A stretch of DNA of 64,000 nt, from positions 16,649-80,648 of the forward strand of contig JAQSXJ010000034.1 in the NCBI GenBank assembly GCA_029256725.1, given 5' to 3'. This DNA comes from Anaerocolumna sp. Lineage in GTDB: Bacteria; Bacillota; Clostridia; Lachnospirales; Lachnospiraceae. Shown one piece after another: positions 8,647-17,169 of this stretch (position 1 is its first letter; each line of letters starts with the position of its first letter). The position numbers and the translations under genes were made by a program. The notes beneath the pieces were generated by a model that saw only the letters and a list, made by a program, of their open reading frames with translations, was not told where the DNA came from and made no database searches.

Positions 8647-9267
8647 TTATGCTTCCGAGGAATGAAAGAATTCAAACGCATCTAACTCTTCCGACGTCAC
8701 ACCGGTATCATTCGATTTTACTTCTATATCGGTCTTCTCCTCAGGCTCCAGGGTTACAGCCGCCTGTTTATTTGAGATTACTGCTCCGACATTTTCCAAG
8801 GACAGATCGAGATCGTCCATATGTATTTTAAAGGCTTCACTTTCCAGGAGCTCTGTCTGAACAGCCGCAAGATGTCTAAATTGTGTTTTGAAAGCCTCAT
8901 ACTGCTGAACCAATTTAATAGTCTGCTGTTTTAACATTACAACTTCTTTATAACTTTCAGATATAATCAGCTGTGCCTTACCATTCGCTTCATCTTCAAT
9001 TGCTTTGGCCTGTTTTCTTGCCGCCTCTTTGGTATCCTCTGCTGCCTGTTCTGCCAGTAACAGCGCTTTTTGAAGGGTTTTTTCGATAGATTTATAATAA
9101 TTAATACCTTCATTTAAAGTATTAACCCTATCATTTAATTCCATGTTTTCTTTATACATGGTCTCATAACTTTTCTGCAATTCTGATATAAAACCTTCTA
9201 CATCCTTTTTGTCATAGCCAATACCTGATTTAAAAGTTTTACTTTGCAGCTCAATCGGTGTTATCAT
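8647..9267 (-). CDS. divIVA: DivIVA-family coiled-coil cell-division/polarity protein
   Basis: Membrane-curvature binding scaffold of 206 residues. The N-terminal region (MITPIELQSKTFKSGIGYDKKDVEGF) matches the DivIVA lipid-binding domain, followed by a long heptad-rich coiled coil (about 30-150) and a short acidic tail. It is downstream of ylmH, yggT and sepF, the conserved Gram-positive divisome cluster. GGAGGGG lies seven bases before ATG. Confidence 0.9.
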   Translation of the reverse strand: MITPIELQSKTFKSGIGYDKKDVEGFISELQKSYETMYKENMELNDRVNTLNEGINYYKSIEKTLQKALLLAEQAAEDTKEAARKQAKAIEDEANGKAQLIISESYKEVVMLKQQTIKLVQQYEAFKTQFRHLAAVQTELLESEAFKIHMDDLDLSLENVGAVISNKQAAVTLEPEEKTDIEVKSNDTGVTSEELDAFEFFHSSEA

Positions 9268-9279
9268 AACTTTCCCCTC

Positions 9280-10041
9280 CTAAATGTATTTTAATAACGA
9301 TACATAATACCGTCCTTTTTTCGTCTGATTCTCGAGTCCTTTATAAATGAATTTCCCGTGTCCTCTCACAGATACGGTTTCATTTTCTTTCAATTGATAA
9401 CTATTGCTCTCTATAAGCCTTCCATCAACAAAGACTTTACCTCCCGCTATCAAAGACAATATACTGCTTCTGGAGGATTGAAAAGCCAGTGCAATGACTG
9501 CATCCAGTCTTGGTGAGGCAACACTACCTCTTATTTCTTTGAAATCCGGCGGGAAATCCGGTAAATCCCCACCAATTACTTCACAGCTTACTTTCGTGTG
9601 TTTTATCTTCTCTAAATTATCTGCGAGAAATGTTCCTATTCTTGATTCACAGTAAACAAAACCCTCTTTTTCCTTTACTAATATATCTCCTATTTTACCT
9701 CTCTCAATTCCCAGGTTCATAATAGAACCCAAAAAATCTCTATGACTGAATTCATCACTGAATTTCTTATTATTAGGAAGAATCCGTATACAAGCAATAT
9801 AATCGGAAAAAGCTTTCACGGAGGAATCTCCGCAAAAGCATAGAATTTTCCTTTCAGCTGCATCAAAACCGCCGAAAAGCTCATGATTTACATTAGGTAA
9901 TTCCGGTTTTATACTATGAAAAATACTGATATCATGCAGTGTAAGAAAATCCGTATAAGTATTTATGTTCTTGTTATAAGCAGTTCTTGCTAATTCTAAC
10001 AACCGCTTCTTTAATAAACTATCTTCTTTATCCGTGTTCAT
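9280..10041 (-). CDS. ylmH: YlmH-type S4-domain RNA-binding protein
   Basis: Protein of 253 residues whose last third is an S4 RNA-binding domain (about 178-225: SPRLDAVIALAFQSSRS, then GGKVFVDGRLIES). The N-terminal part matches YlmH proteins of the sepF-divIVA cluster, which associate with ribosomes. The ATG follows GGGAG and nearly abuts the yggT stop, implying translational coupling. Confidence 0.87.
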   Translation of the reverse strand: MNTDKEDSLLKKRLLELARTAYNKNINTYTDFLTLHDISIFHSIKPELPNVNHELFGGFDAAERKILCFCGDSSVKAFSDYIACIRILPNNKKFSDEFSHRDFLGSIMNLGIERGKIGDILVKEKEGFVYCESRIGTFLADNLEKIKHTKVSCEVIGGDLPDFPPDFKEIRGSVASPRLDAVIALAFQSSRSSILSLIAGGKVFVDGRLIESNSYQLKENETVSVRGHGKFIYKGLENQTKKGRYYVSLLKYI

Positions 10042-10042
10042 C

Positions 10043-10312
10043 TTAACTCCCGTTTAATAATCTAATAAATAAATCCTGTAAAAACATAATCAACACAAAA
10101 CTGATGAGTGGTGACAAATCAGCAGCCGGATTGCCGAAAATCGAATGTTTCAGCAAAAAACGAACTGGTGTTATAATCGGCTCAATTAACAAGGATAAAA
10201 GATTTTTAAACTTTTCCCCTCCATTAAACCAGGAGGATACCATATATAACAGAAGTATTATCTGCAATACAACAAAAAACATATAAAAGGTTGAGTATAT
10301 AGTTTGAATCAT
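10043..10312 (-). CDS. YggT-family membrane protein
   Basis: Small integral membrane protein of 89 residues with two hydrophobic segments (about 5-28 and 65-87) flanking the YggT hallmark LIEPIITPVRFLL. It is YlmG in Bacillus and linked to division-site or membrane organisation by its constant position after sepF. The gap to sepF is two bases. Confidence 0.87.
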   Translation of the reverse strand: MIQTIYSTFYMFFVVLQIILLLYMVSSWFNGGEKFKNLLSLLIEPIITPVRFLLKHSIFGNPAADLSPLISFVLIMFLQDLFIRLLNGS

Positions 10313-10314
10313 TA

Positions 10315-10878
10315 TTAGAAATCCTTATTTAGTGTAGGCACTTCAAAGCCATTATTCTGTAGTATATCTGCATAATCTCCGGATATATCCACTGATTCCG
10401 GTGATATAATAAAAATGAAACTAGATATCTGATGCAATTTACCGTTTAAGGAATACACCGCACCTGATATAAAATCCATAATACGCTGTGCCAAATCGAC
10501 ATCCAGGCCTTCCAGGTTGATTACTGCAGCCCTTCCGGATAAAAGCATATCACAGATTTCCTGTGAATCTTCAAAAGTTCCGGGTTTCATAATACAAACT
10601 TCAAATCCTTTGGGGCTTGTCCTTATGGGAACCACCTTACTAGGACCGGACTTGTCCCGTTCCATCTTCATTTGCCTTTCTTTTCTTGCCTCATTTAGAA
10701 CATTATTAACTGTTTGGGAAGGCATTTCCGTTTCATAGGCAGGCTGATAGGCAGATTTAGCTGCTTTCCTTTCTTGTCTTTCTGCGCGCTTATATTCTTT
10801 TTCATCAAAATCATCATCATCGTATTCATCTTCAGTAAGTTTTAGTGAATCTAAAATACTTTTAAATATATTTTCCAT
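10315..10878 (-). CDS. sepF: SepF, FtsZ-bundling cell-division protein
   Basis: Anchors and bundles FtsZ filaments at the membrane. The 187-residue protein has an N-terminal amphipathic segment (MENIFKSILDSLKL), an acidic/basic linker, and a C-terminal SepF domain (about 85-175) with INLEGLDVDLAQRIMDFISGAVYSL. AGGAG lies close upstream of ATG. It is the third gene after yggS and the HlyD-like gene. Confidence 0.93.
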   Translation of the reverse strand: MENIFKSILDSLKLTEDEYDDDDFDEKEYKRAERQERKAAKSAYQPAYETEMPSQTVNNVLNEARKERQMKMERDKSGPSKVVPIRTSPKGFEVCIMKPGTFEDSQEICDMLLSGRAAVINLEGLDVDLAQRIMDFISGAVYSLNGKLHQISSFIFIISPESVDISGDYADILQNNGFEVPTLNKDF

Positions 10879-10913
10879 ACTCCTTGTCTCCTATCTGTAA
10901 TTACGTCTGCCTG

Positions 10914-11621
10914 CTAAAGGCTTGTATAATTACGTTCCCCAAAAATACCTGTTCCTACGCGGACCATTGTTGCTCCTTCTTCAATGGCGACTTCGTAATC
11001 CCCTGTCATTCCCATTGAGAGCACATCCATAGTAACATTATCAATGTTTTTCATTTTTATGTCAACATTTAATTGTCGCAATTTTCTAAAATACTTTCTA
11101 TTTTTTTCAGGTTCATCCACATTGGGGGCAATTGTCATAAGCCCGCGAATCCTAACATTAGGAAGTTTTGCTATTTCTGTTATCAACGGTAATACATTCT
11201 CTTCAAATACACCGTATTTACTCTCTTCTCTGGCAACATTTACCTCAATCAGAATGTTACAGATAATATCTTTCTTCTCCGCCTCTTTCTGTATCTGTTG
11301 AGCCAGTTTATAGGTATCAACTGAATGAATGAGTTCTGTCTTATCCACAATATATTTGACTTTATTGGTCTGCAGATGACCAATTAAATGCCATTGTATT
11401 TCTTTCGGCAGCACCTCATATTTTTCAGTCAGTTCCTGTACTTTATTTTCTCCAAACACCTGTATTCCTTGGTTAATGGCAAATTCAATATCTGATACTG
11501 GCTTCGTCTTGCTGACAGCTATTAATGTTACATCTTTTCGTTTCCTGCCAGCTCTGGTACAGGCAGCATTTATTCTTACTTCTACTTCTTCAAGATTTTT
11601 TCTGATTGATTCAGAACTCAA
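10914..11621 (-). CDS. YggS/PROSC-family PLP homeostasis protein
   Basis: Monomeric alanine-racemase-fold protein that binds pyridoxal phosphate and buffers the free PLP pool. The 235-residue product has the Lys-containing strand LIAVSKTKP (about 30-38), FGENKVQE and the C-terminal LSMGMTGDYEVAIEEGATMVRVGTGIFG signature. The start codon is TTG preceded by AAAGGATG. YlmE in Bacillus; same position, directly before sepF. Confidence 0.92.
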   Translation of the reverse strand: MSSESIRKNLEEVEVRINAACTRAGRKRKDVTLIAVSKTKPVSDIEFAINQGIQVFGENKVQELTEKYEVLPKEIQWHLIGHLQTNKVKYIVDKTELIHSVDTYKLAQQIQKEAEKKDIICNILIEVNVAREESKYGVFEENVLPLITEIAKLPNVRIRGLMTIAPNVDEPEKNRKYFRKLRQLNVDIKMKNIDNVTMDVLSMGMTGDYEVAIEEGATMVRVGTGIFGERNYTSL

Positions 11622-11680
11622 TATTATGTCATCCTTTCCTGATTGATTTTAAGGAACTGTATTATTATGCTATATTTTCA

Positions 11681-13069
11681 CTAATATATTATGGCTTGTT
11701 CTTTTGCTGTACTGCTGTCTAGTGCTATATGGTCATATACTGAAAGTCCATTAGCTGTATTTTTCTTGACGATACAGTATTCCTCATTTTGATAGAGTAT
11801 TTCAATATGACGGAAAACGGCATATCCTTTATTTACATTAAAGACTCCTTTAAAGGCTTCGGTTTTGTCCAATATAAAGGCATCCTTATCATCTTCACCT
11901 ATTATCATATCCCTTGTTCCGAATAGATTTGTGTCAACATAGGCATATTTTTCATCCTGGTAGTAAATATCCGTAGCTATAAATTCCTGGGTCGTCTTCT
12001 CATTCCCTCCATCTGTAGAAGTAACAACACGGGTTAATCCATTCTTGTCGGAATCTCCGCCTTTTCTAAAATAAGAAAGAGGAACCTGATAAAAATTCTT
12101 CTCTACAATAGAAGTGACCGGAATTTTTAGACCTTCTGCTGAATTTATAACAATTTCTGTTGAAATGAATCTTTGATTGATATACCTTGGCATATACCGT
12201 GTTAAGTTTACCTGGGCATAGTAATCATTACCCTTCTGAAATATCTTAACCGGCAAGGTTTGTTTCAGTCCATCTGAATTAAAGATTATTGTGATTTTTT
12301 CATTGTCCTTTATTTTGTTATATTGATCTTCATTGAGAAGATAAAGAATACTCCAGTTATCACTTGTTACAATCTTGTAAACCGAACTCCCTTTATTCTG
12401 CAGCTTGTTGGTTCTAAGCTGTGTCTTCTGATAGGCACTCTTATCAAAGGTGGCTGAGGTTGCAGAATCCGCATTGAGGTTTTCATACCCATCTGTATAA
12501 TAGCATATTACACCACTCGTATCACTTCTTGCGACCTTTAAGGAGGCAGTTTTATCCTTCATTAAGGTCTTTAGGTTTGTGAGCATACTGTCGTTGTATA
12601 TCTGCATGGAGGAATTTTTTAGTTCTTCTTTCAATTGATATACATATGTAAAGTCTCCGCTATCATAATTTTTCTGAAAGTCTGTAATTCCACTTTTGAT
12701 AGCCAGGGAATCATCCGAGGATATTGACGTTCTGGTATTATCATTTGCTAATTCCTCTGCATAAGCATTGCCTTCATCCACGGAATAAACCACCGAATTC
12801 TTAGCAACACGTTCCCCTTCGCGATGATAATAATTAATATACCCGGCAGTATCTGTACTTACTATCTTCTCATCTCGAAATATAAGCCCGTCCAATACAA
12901 AGTCATCAGCTGCCGTACCTTCCTTGACTTCATATATGGTTAGATGTTCTTTCGTAAAGTACATATAAATATTAACAATCACATAAACAAAAATTATAAA
13001 AAATGTTATAAATCCTATGTTGATTGTCCTGGCTCTTCTGAATTTAGTAACTTTTTTATCAGAACCCAA
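11681..13069 (-). CDS. HlyD-like membrane-anchored protein of the sepF cluster
   Basis: Protein of 462 residues with one N-terminal membrane helix (about 15-36) and a long extracytoplasmic part. The segment after the helix (TIYEVKEGTAADDFVLDGLIFRDEK, then a lipoyl-like GYINYYHREGERVAKNSVVYSVD) resembles HlyD/periplasmic adaptor proteins. No partner exporter is adjacent, and in Lachnospiraceae such genes sit beside sepF, so a role in envelope or division is an inference. The start is TTG with AGGGGG seven bases upstream. Confidence 0.72.
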   Translation of the reverse strand: MGSDKKVTKFRRARTINIGFITFFIIFVYVIVNIYMYFTKEHLTIYEVKEGTAADDFVLDGLIFRDEKIVSTDTAGYINYYHREGERVAKNSVVYSVDEGNAYAEELANDNTRTSISSDDSLAIKSGITDFQKNYDSGDFTYVYQLKEELKNSSMQIYNDSMLTNLKTLMKDKTASLKVARSDTSGVICYYTDGYENLNADSATSATFDKSAYQKTQLRTNKLQNKGSSVYKIVTSDNWSILYLLNEDQYNKIKDNEKITIIFNSDGLKQTLPVKIFQKGNDYYAQVNLTRYMPRYINQRFISTEIVINSAEGLKIPVTSIVEKNFYQVPLSYFRKGGDSDKNGLTRVVTSTDGGNEKTTQEFIATDIYYQDEKYAYVDTNLFGTRDMIIGEDDKDAFILDKTEAFKGVFNVNKGYAVFRHIEILYQNEEYCIVKKNTANGLSVYDHIALDSSTAKEQAIIY

Positions 13070-13121
13070 ATTTAAACCCCCTCTGATTTCAAAAACTGGA
13101 TATATTTACATTAGATTTATT

Positions 13122-13154
13122 ATTATGAACATTTCATAAATAAATGATCATAAT
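13122..13154. promoter_or_regulatory. Inverted repeat upstream of the HlyD-like gene
   Basis: Arms ATTATGAACAT (13122-13132) and ATGATCATAAT (13144-13154) pair with one mismatch across an AT-rich loop about 55 bases upstream of the TTG start. It could be an operator or a leader hairpin. The rest of 13070-13448 is AT-rich and shows no gene or clear promoter. Confidence 0.35.
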
Positions 13155-13448
13155 CCGTTCTTGAAATCTTCTACTGTTCTATATAAGTAAAATTAAATTT
13201 TTTCCTTTTCTAGTTATAAGAAAGCTTGAATTTATGGCATTTTTATATCTGGAAGTGGTAAAAAATATTAATTCAACTTCTATATATCTTTATCTATTAT
13301 ACTTTCTACCAGAGAAGAATGAAAGCCCTAAATTAATATTTTTAGGCTCATATTTCAATTAAAAATAAAATGTAATACCTTCATTTTTCAATGAGAATAT
13401 TTTGTACATAATTGGAAACAATATTGAATGCAAGAAGGAGGTAATCAA

Positions 13449-13646
13449 GTGAAAACATTAGATTATATCGCATTGACGCTTGTTATCATCGGCGCCATCA
13501 ACTGGGGTCTTATCGGCTTCTTGGGATTCGACCTTGTAAGAGTAATATTCGGTGATATGACAGTAGTGTCCAGAATCATTTACGCTCTGGTAGGTATTGC
13601 AGGTTTGTATGCTCTGAGTTATTTCGGAAGACTTCGCAGCGAATAA
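13449..13646 (+). CDS. DUF378 small membrane protein
   Basis: Protein of 65 residues with two membrane helices and the DUF378 motif INWGLIGFLGFDLV. The start is taken as GTG 13449, preceded by AAGGAGG (13436-13442) at ideal distance; an earlier ATG (13428) would put the ribosome site inside the gene. Function is unknown for the family; it is one of very few plus-strand genes here and ends in a strong bidirectional terminator. Confidence 0.85.
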   Translation: MKTLDYIALTLVIIGAINWGLIGFLGFDLVRVIFGDMTVVSRIIYALVGIAGLYALSYFGRLRSE

Positions 13647-13660
13647 TAACAATGGGCGTA

Positions 13661-13700
13661 AAAATAGGAGGCAGGTTAATCATAACCTGCCTCCTATTTT
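13661..13700. terminator. Bidirectional terminator between DUF378 and the P-loop gene
   Basis: Perfect 17-bp stem (13661-13677 with 13684-13700) around a six-base loop, with A and T runs at the two ends. It serves both the plus-strand DUF378 gene and the convergent minus-strand gene. Confidence 0.88.
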
Positions 13701-13708
13701 GTGTTTAT

Positions 13709-14128
13709 TTATAAAGCTACTGCTATATTTTCTCTCATTAATTCAGGAAAAGCATGTTCCGCCATGGAAATGCTCAGTGTAAAATGCACATCATATTCTT
13801 TTGAAATCTTTTCAATTTTCTTTAAGGTGGGAGTTAAGAGATCACCTTCAATAAAGGCGATGGTTAGAAAACTATCCAGAAAAACTGCTTCCAGATCATG
13901 ATCTTGTGATACAAGACCGCATAAGAAACCAATAAATTCGCTGGGATTCTCAATACAATAATCTTTCACATTAATAAGCCTTATCCTGTTGCTTAGCTCA
14001 TACATATGCTTATTGTTCTTATCCAGATAAACTACATTGCCTTTCGCTTCTCTCGCTGCCAGATTAGCTTTCTCGATCAGTATTTTAGTCTTGCCTTTAC
14101 CTTTTTCGCCTGCTATTATCTGTATCAT
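13709..14128 (-). CDS. Small P-loop ATPase-like protein of unknown role
   Basis: Protein of 139 residues starting with a Walker A motif GEKGKGKTK (7-15) and a possible Walker B strand AVFLDSFLTI (about 100-109). Database names such as 'twitching motility protein PilT' are sometimes attached to this type, but there is no PilT domain and no pilus gene nearby. I do not assign a function. It has its own sigma-A promoter (14198-14226) and a GGAGGAG ribosome site. Confidence 0.72.
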   Translation of the reverse strand: MIQIIAGEKGKGKTKILIEKANLAAREAKGNVVYLDKNNKHMYELSNRIRLINVKDYCIENPSEFIGFLCGLVSQDHDLEAVFLDSFLTIAFIEGDLLTPTLKKIEKISKEYDVHFTLSISMAEHAFPELMRENIAVAL

Positions 14129-14197
14129 TGTAATCTCCTCCTTAAGATGTGTATTTAATTAGGTGAAAACTTATAAATAATCCCTTAATACAGTCTC

Positions 14198-14226
14198 ATT
14201 ATAGTATATTTTCACCTAAAGCACAA
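14198..14226 (-). promoter_or_regulatory. Sigma-A promoter inside an 11-bp inverted repeat
   Basis: Minus strand: -35 TTGTGC (14221-14226), 17-base spacer, -10 TATAAT (14198-14203). A perfect inverted repeat TTAGGTGAAAA / TTTTCACCTAA (arms 14209-14219 and 14159-14169) has one arm in the spacer and the other about 30 bases past the start site, so a repressor site or leader hairpin is possible. Confidence 0.65.
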
Positions 14227-14268
14227 CCATAATATACCTTATCAGAAATTGTATTTCAAATTTCTGAT

Positions 14269-14289
14269 AAAAGGCGGTGCTTTTCCGCC
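14269..14289 (-). terminator. Terminator downstream of the dacA-like gene
   Basis: Minus strand reads GGCGG-AAAAGCA-CCGCC followed by TTTT. Two further hairpins flank it (14241-14270 region, and arms near 14304-14328), giving a structured 200-base gap between this gene and the P-loop gene. Confidence 0.7.
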
Positions 14290-14339
14290 ATCCATCCGAT
14301 TATAGGAACAGCTTTATGTTCCTATAATATAGAAATCGG

Positions 14340-15311
14340 TCATTTAATCATTTTCAGTAAATCTGTCATTTGTGTGAAAAGACTGTTGCCGTTGTCTGCT
14401 TTCAAAATAAGGGAGATATAATCTTTATTATTTTTATCCTGGCTATATAAAATGAGGCAGTTACCTGCCTTATTGGTTGTTCCTGTCTTTCCGCCAACTA
14501 CAGTTATACCCTCCGGTGCATTCTCTGTACCCTTAAGATAACGGTTGGTCGTAAGAAAAGTCTTTGTTACAGGTTCCTTTAAGACATCTTCATATGTTAC
14601 AGTATATTCCGTAGTTTTAATAATAGAAAGAAATTCATCATACTTCACCAATTGATGAAATATCAGATACAAATCGTAAGCAGTAGTATAATGATTATCA
14701 TCATGTAATCCATGAGGATTCACAAAGTTTGAATGAACCGCACCTGCATCTTTGGCAGCCTTGTTCATCATTTTTGAAAACTCACCTACCGTTCCACCTA
14801 CATGTTCAGCTATAGCAATACCAGCATCATTTCCGGAGTAAATAAGAAATGCGTACAGAAGATCCTTTAACTTAATGGTGTCTCCTTCTTTCAGTCCGCA
14901 TAGCTTAGCTCCGCTTTCAGTTATATGAGAAGCATTATAGCTTACTGTTACAGTATCCTCTAAATTGCCTTCTTCCAACACTACCAATGCAGTAATCAGT
15001 TTCGTAAGACTGGCAGGATATAATCTTTCATATACATTATTGGAAAAAATCACATCATTATCCGTATCATTGACAATTAAAGAAGATTCTGCCGTTATAG
15101 CAGAATCCGACATGTGATTTAGTTCATCCGGTATTACTACAAGATCAGATGCAAAAAAATCAGATTGATCACTGCTTAACTCATCCGTATAATTAGCATA
15201 TACCAGATTCGTGTCAGCAGTATCTGAAAAGGGCAGCGCAAGATTCTCTTTGCTGCTGCATCCGGTGAGCAGTGAAACAGACACTACAATACAAAATAGT
15301 TTTTTCTTCAT
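14340..15311 (-). CDS. D-alanyl-D-alanine carboxypeptidase (S11 family), lipoprotein
   Basis: Trims the terminal D-Ala of peptidoglycan stem peptides outside the membrane. The protein carries SxxK as SLTK in YPASLTKLI, SGN in IYSGNDAGIA, and KTG in GGKTGTTNKAGN, so the active site is intact. The N-terminus KKKLFCIVVSVSLLTGC is a lipoprotein signal with lipobox Cys, which argues for the start at 15311 (323 residues); ATG 15329, one base past the mgsA stop, is an alternative. It is coupled to mgsA and rodA upstream. Confidence 0.88.
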   Translation of the reverse strand: MKKKLFCIVVSVSLLTGCSSKENLALPFSDTADTNLVYANYTDELSSDQSDFFASDLVVIPDELNHMSDSAITAESSLIVNDTDNDVIFSNNVYERLYPASLTKLITALVVLEEGNLEDTVTVSYNASHITESGAKLCGLKEGDTIKLKDLLYAFLIYSGNDAGIAIAEHVGGTVGEFSKMMNKAAKDAGAVHSNFVNPHGLHDDNHYTTAYDLYLIFHQLVKYDEFLSIIKTTEYTVTYEDVLKEPVTKTFLTTNRYLKGTENAPEGITVVGGKTGTTNKAGNCLILYSQDKNNKDYISLILKADNGNSLFTQMTDLLKMIK

Positions 15312-15330
15312 TGTCTTATCAGCTTTCATA

Positions 15331-15729
15331 TCAAGAGCGTAATATTTCACGCCAGTCAAGGTCACCTCTGTCCATTGCCTTTATCATTAATTCAGCTGAA
15401 GCTAAATTAGTAGCCAAGGGGATATTGTGGGTATCACAAAGCCTTACTACAGTATTAACATCAGGTTCATGGGATTTGGGCGAAAGGGGATCTCTTAAGA
15501 AGATCACTAAATCCATCTGATTATGCTCAATCTGAGCACCCATCTGTTGCTCACCGCCTAAGTGACCTGCAAGGTATTTATGGATATTTAAGTTTGTTAC
15601 TTCCTCGATTAATCTACCGGTTGTTCCGGTTGCATAAAGCTCATGCTTATTTAATATGCCTCGATATGCGATACAAAAATTCTGCATTAATTTTTTCTTT
15701 GCATCATGTGCTATCATACCAATATTCAT
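15331..15729 (-). CDS. mgsA: Methylglyoxal synthase
   Basis: Converts dihydroxyacetone phosphate to methylglyoxal and phosphate, a bypass of lower glycolysis that relieves sugar-phosphate stress. The 132-residue protein has MIAHDAKK, the phosphate loop YATGTTGRLI, GHLGGEQQMGAQI and the catalytic Asp in FLRDPLSPKSHEPDV. It is eight bases downstream of rodA and overlaps the region of the dacA start. GGGGGTAA lies upstream of ATG. Confidence 0.96.
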   Translation of the reverse strand: MNIGMIAHDAKKKLMQNFCIAYRGILNKHELYATGTTGRLIEEVTNLNIHKYLAGHLGGEQQMGAQIEHNQMDLVIFLRDPLSPKSHEPDVNTVVRLCDTHNIPLATNLASAELMIKAMDRGDLDWREILRS

Positions 15730-15737
15730 GTGTGGTG

Positions 15738-16859
15738 TTACCCCCTTCTATATTTTCTCTGTAAATTTATATTGATTATGATACCGATGGATATCATGCT
15801 GCTGATCATGGAACTGAGTCCATAACCAACAAAAGGCAGCGGGATACCGGTATTAGGCAGCACAGCTGTTGCTACACCGATATTGACAAACATCTGAATC
15901 ACAAACATAGCAGAAATTCCGATAGCAATCATACGTCCCAATCTGTCAGGAGCATGGCTTGCTATGATAAGACACTTAAAAATGATAATTGATAATAGCA
16001 CTATAATAACACAGCCGCCTAAAAATCCAAGACTTTCTGCCGCAACTGAAAAGATAAAATCACTTTCAGCGACCGGAACGTAAGTATCGCTTTGGATGGC
16101 ATCTTTGCCTTCTGTAAAAAGCTTTCCGGTTAACTTTCCAGATCCGATGACCTCAACAGAATTATCCTGCTGGTAGAGGGTATCGGAAGACTTGTCAGCC
16201 TCCGGATTCAAATAAGCTTCTATTCTGTTCTGCTGATAACCAGTAAGGAAAAAGATATTATAATTATTCTGTATCCCCCATAAAGTACCAAATACAATCG
16301 GTATAATGACCAATAGGATAGGCAGAATTATTTTAAAGCTTAATCCTCCTGCAAATATCATTATAGCAAAAATAAACAGAATAACAAGACTCGTTGATAA
16401 ATTTGTTTGTGTTAAGATAAGAAAAGTAGGAATTCCTATAAGTGCTGCCAAAAGCAGAAATACATAGAACTTATTCATCTTTTCTTTAAACATCACTAAG
16501 AGTTTTGCCATAAAAATGATAAGTATAATCTTGGTTAATTCAGATGGCTGAAATTCAAATACTTTTAAATCAAGCCATCTCCTTGCGTTATAATGCTCTA
16601 CTCCTACCAGCTTAACTGCAACCAGGAGTACCAGATTTATAAAGTATAGTATAATATAGAATTGGCTGATAAAATGGTAATCTACCAGTGATACAAACAC
16701 CAGTATGAAAACACCAAGAACAAGACCCATTACATGTTTTAAGAAAAAGGCCTCATCGACAATTCGAACCAGGTATATTCCAATACCGCTTAGAATAATT
16801 ACCAAAGTCATTATGCTGAAATCATAGTTACTTATACTGTACTTCTTAAATGGAAACAT
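15738..16859 (-). CDS. rodA: RodA/FtsW/SpoVE-family peptidoglycan glycosyltransferase
   Basis: SEDS-family polytopic membrane protein of 373 residues that polymerises lipid II during cell elongation. It has about ten hydrophobic segments, the cytoplasmic motif NARRWLDLKVFEFQPSELTKI and the C-terminal PNTGIPLPFVGYGLSSM. Its place after minCDE and near PBP2 and mreBCD supports RodA rather than FtsW or SpoVE. Confidence 0.92.
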   Translation of the reverse strand: MFPFKKYSISNYDFSIMTLVIILSGIGIYLVRIVDEAFFLKHVMGLVLGVFILVFVSLVDYHFISQFYIILYFINLVLLVAVKLVGVEHYNARRWLDLKVFEFQPSELTKIILIIFMAKLLVMFKEKMNKFYVFLLLAALIGIPTFLILTQTNLSTSLVILFIFAIMIFAGGLSFKIILPILLVIIPIVFGTLWGIQNNYNIFFLTGYQQNRIEAYLNPEADKSSDTLYQQDNSVEVIGSGKLTGKLFTEGKDAIQSDTYVPVAESDFIFSVAAESLGFLGGCVIIVLLSIIIFKCLIIASHAPDRLGRMIAIGISAMFVIQMFVNIGVATAVLPNTGIPLPFVGYGLSSMISSMISIGIIININLQRKYRRG

Positions 16860-16880
16860 AATTTTATCCTAACTTTATAA

Positions 16881-17153
16881 TTATTTATTGGACTTCATAT
16901 CTTTAATAGGAATATTCGCAAACAAAGCAGGTACAGTCCCATTATTACCTTCAGATTCTGTCTGGGTAATCTTAATATCCAGTCCTTCAGTGTCAATTTC
17001 TACATACCTGGAAATAACAGCGATTATATCATTCTTAATCTGTTCCATTAATTCCGGTGAACATCCTGCCCTGTCTGAGACAAGCACCAGCTTCAGACGA
17101 TCTTTTGCAACACCGCTTGAAGTCTTTTTTTTGAAAAAATCCGCTAATCCCAT
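16881..17153 (-). CDS. minE: Cell-division topological specificity factor MinE
   Basis: Protein of 90 residues that stimulates MinD ATPase and sets up pole-to-pole oscillation. The anti-MinCD region includes DRLKLVLVSDRAG and the topological domain IKNDIIAVISRYVEID. MinE together with DivIVA in one genome is notable for a Firmicute, but usual in clostridia. Confidence 0.94.
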   Translation of the reverse strand: MGLADFFKKKTSSGVAKDRLKLVLVSDRAGCSPELMEQIKNDIIAVISRYVEIDTEGLDIKITQTESEGNNGTVPALFANIPIKDMKSNK

Positions 17154-17169
17154 TTTAATACTCCTCTCC

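Noticed and set aside
13709..14128. PilT twitching-motility ATPase
   Set aside because: Only a Walker A motif is shared; the length is a third of PilT and no Asp/His boxes or pilus genes are present.
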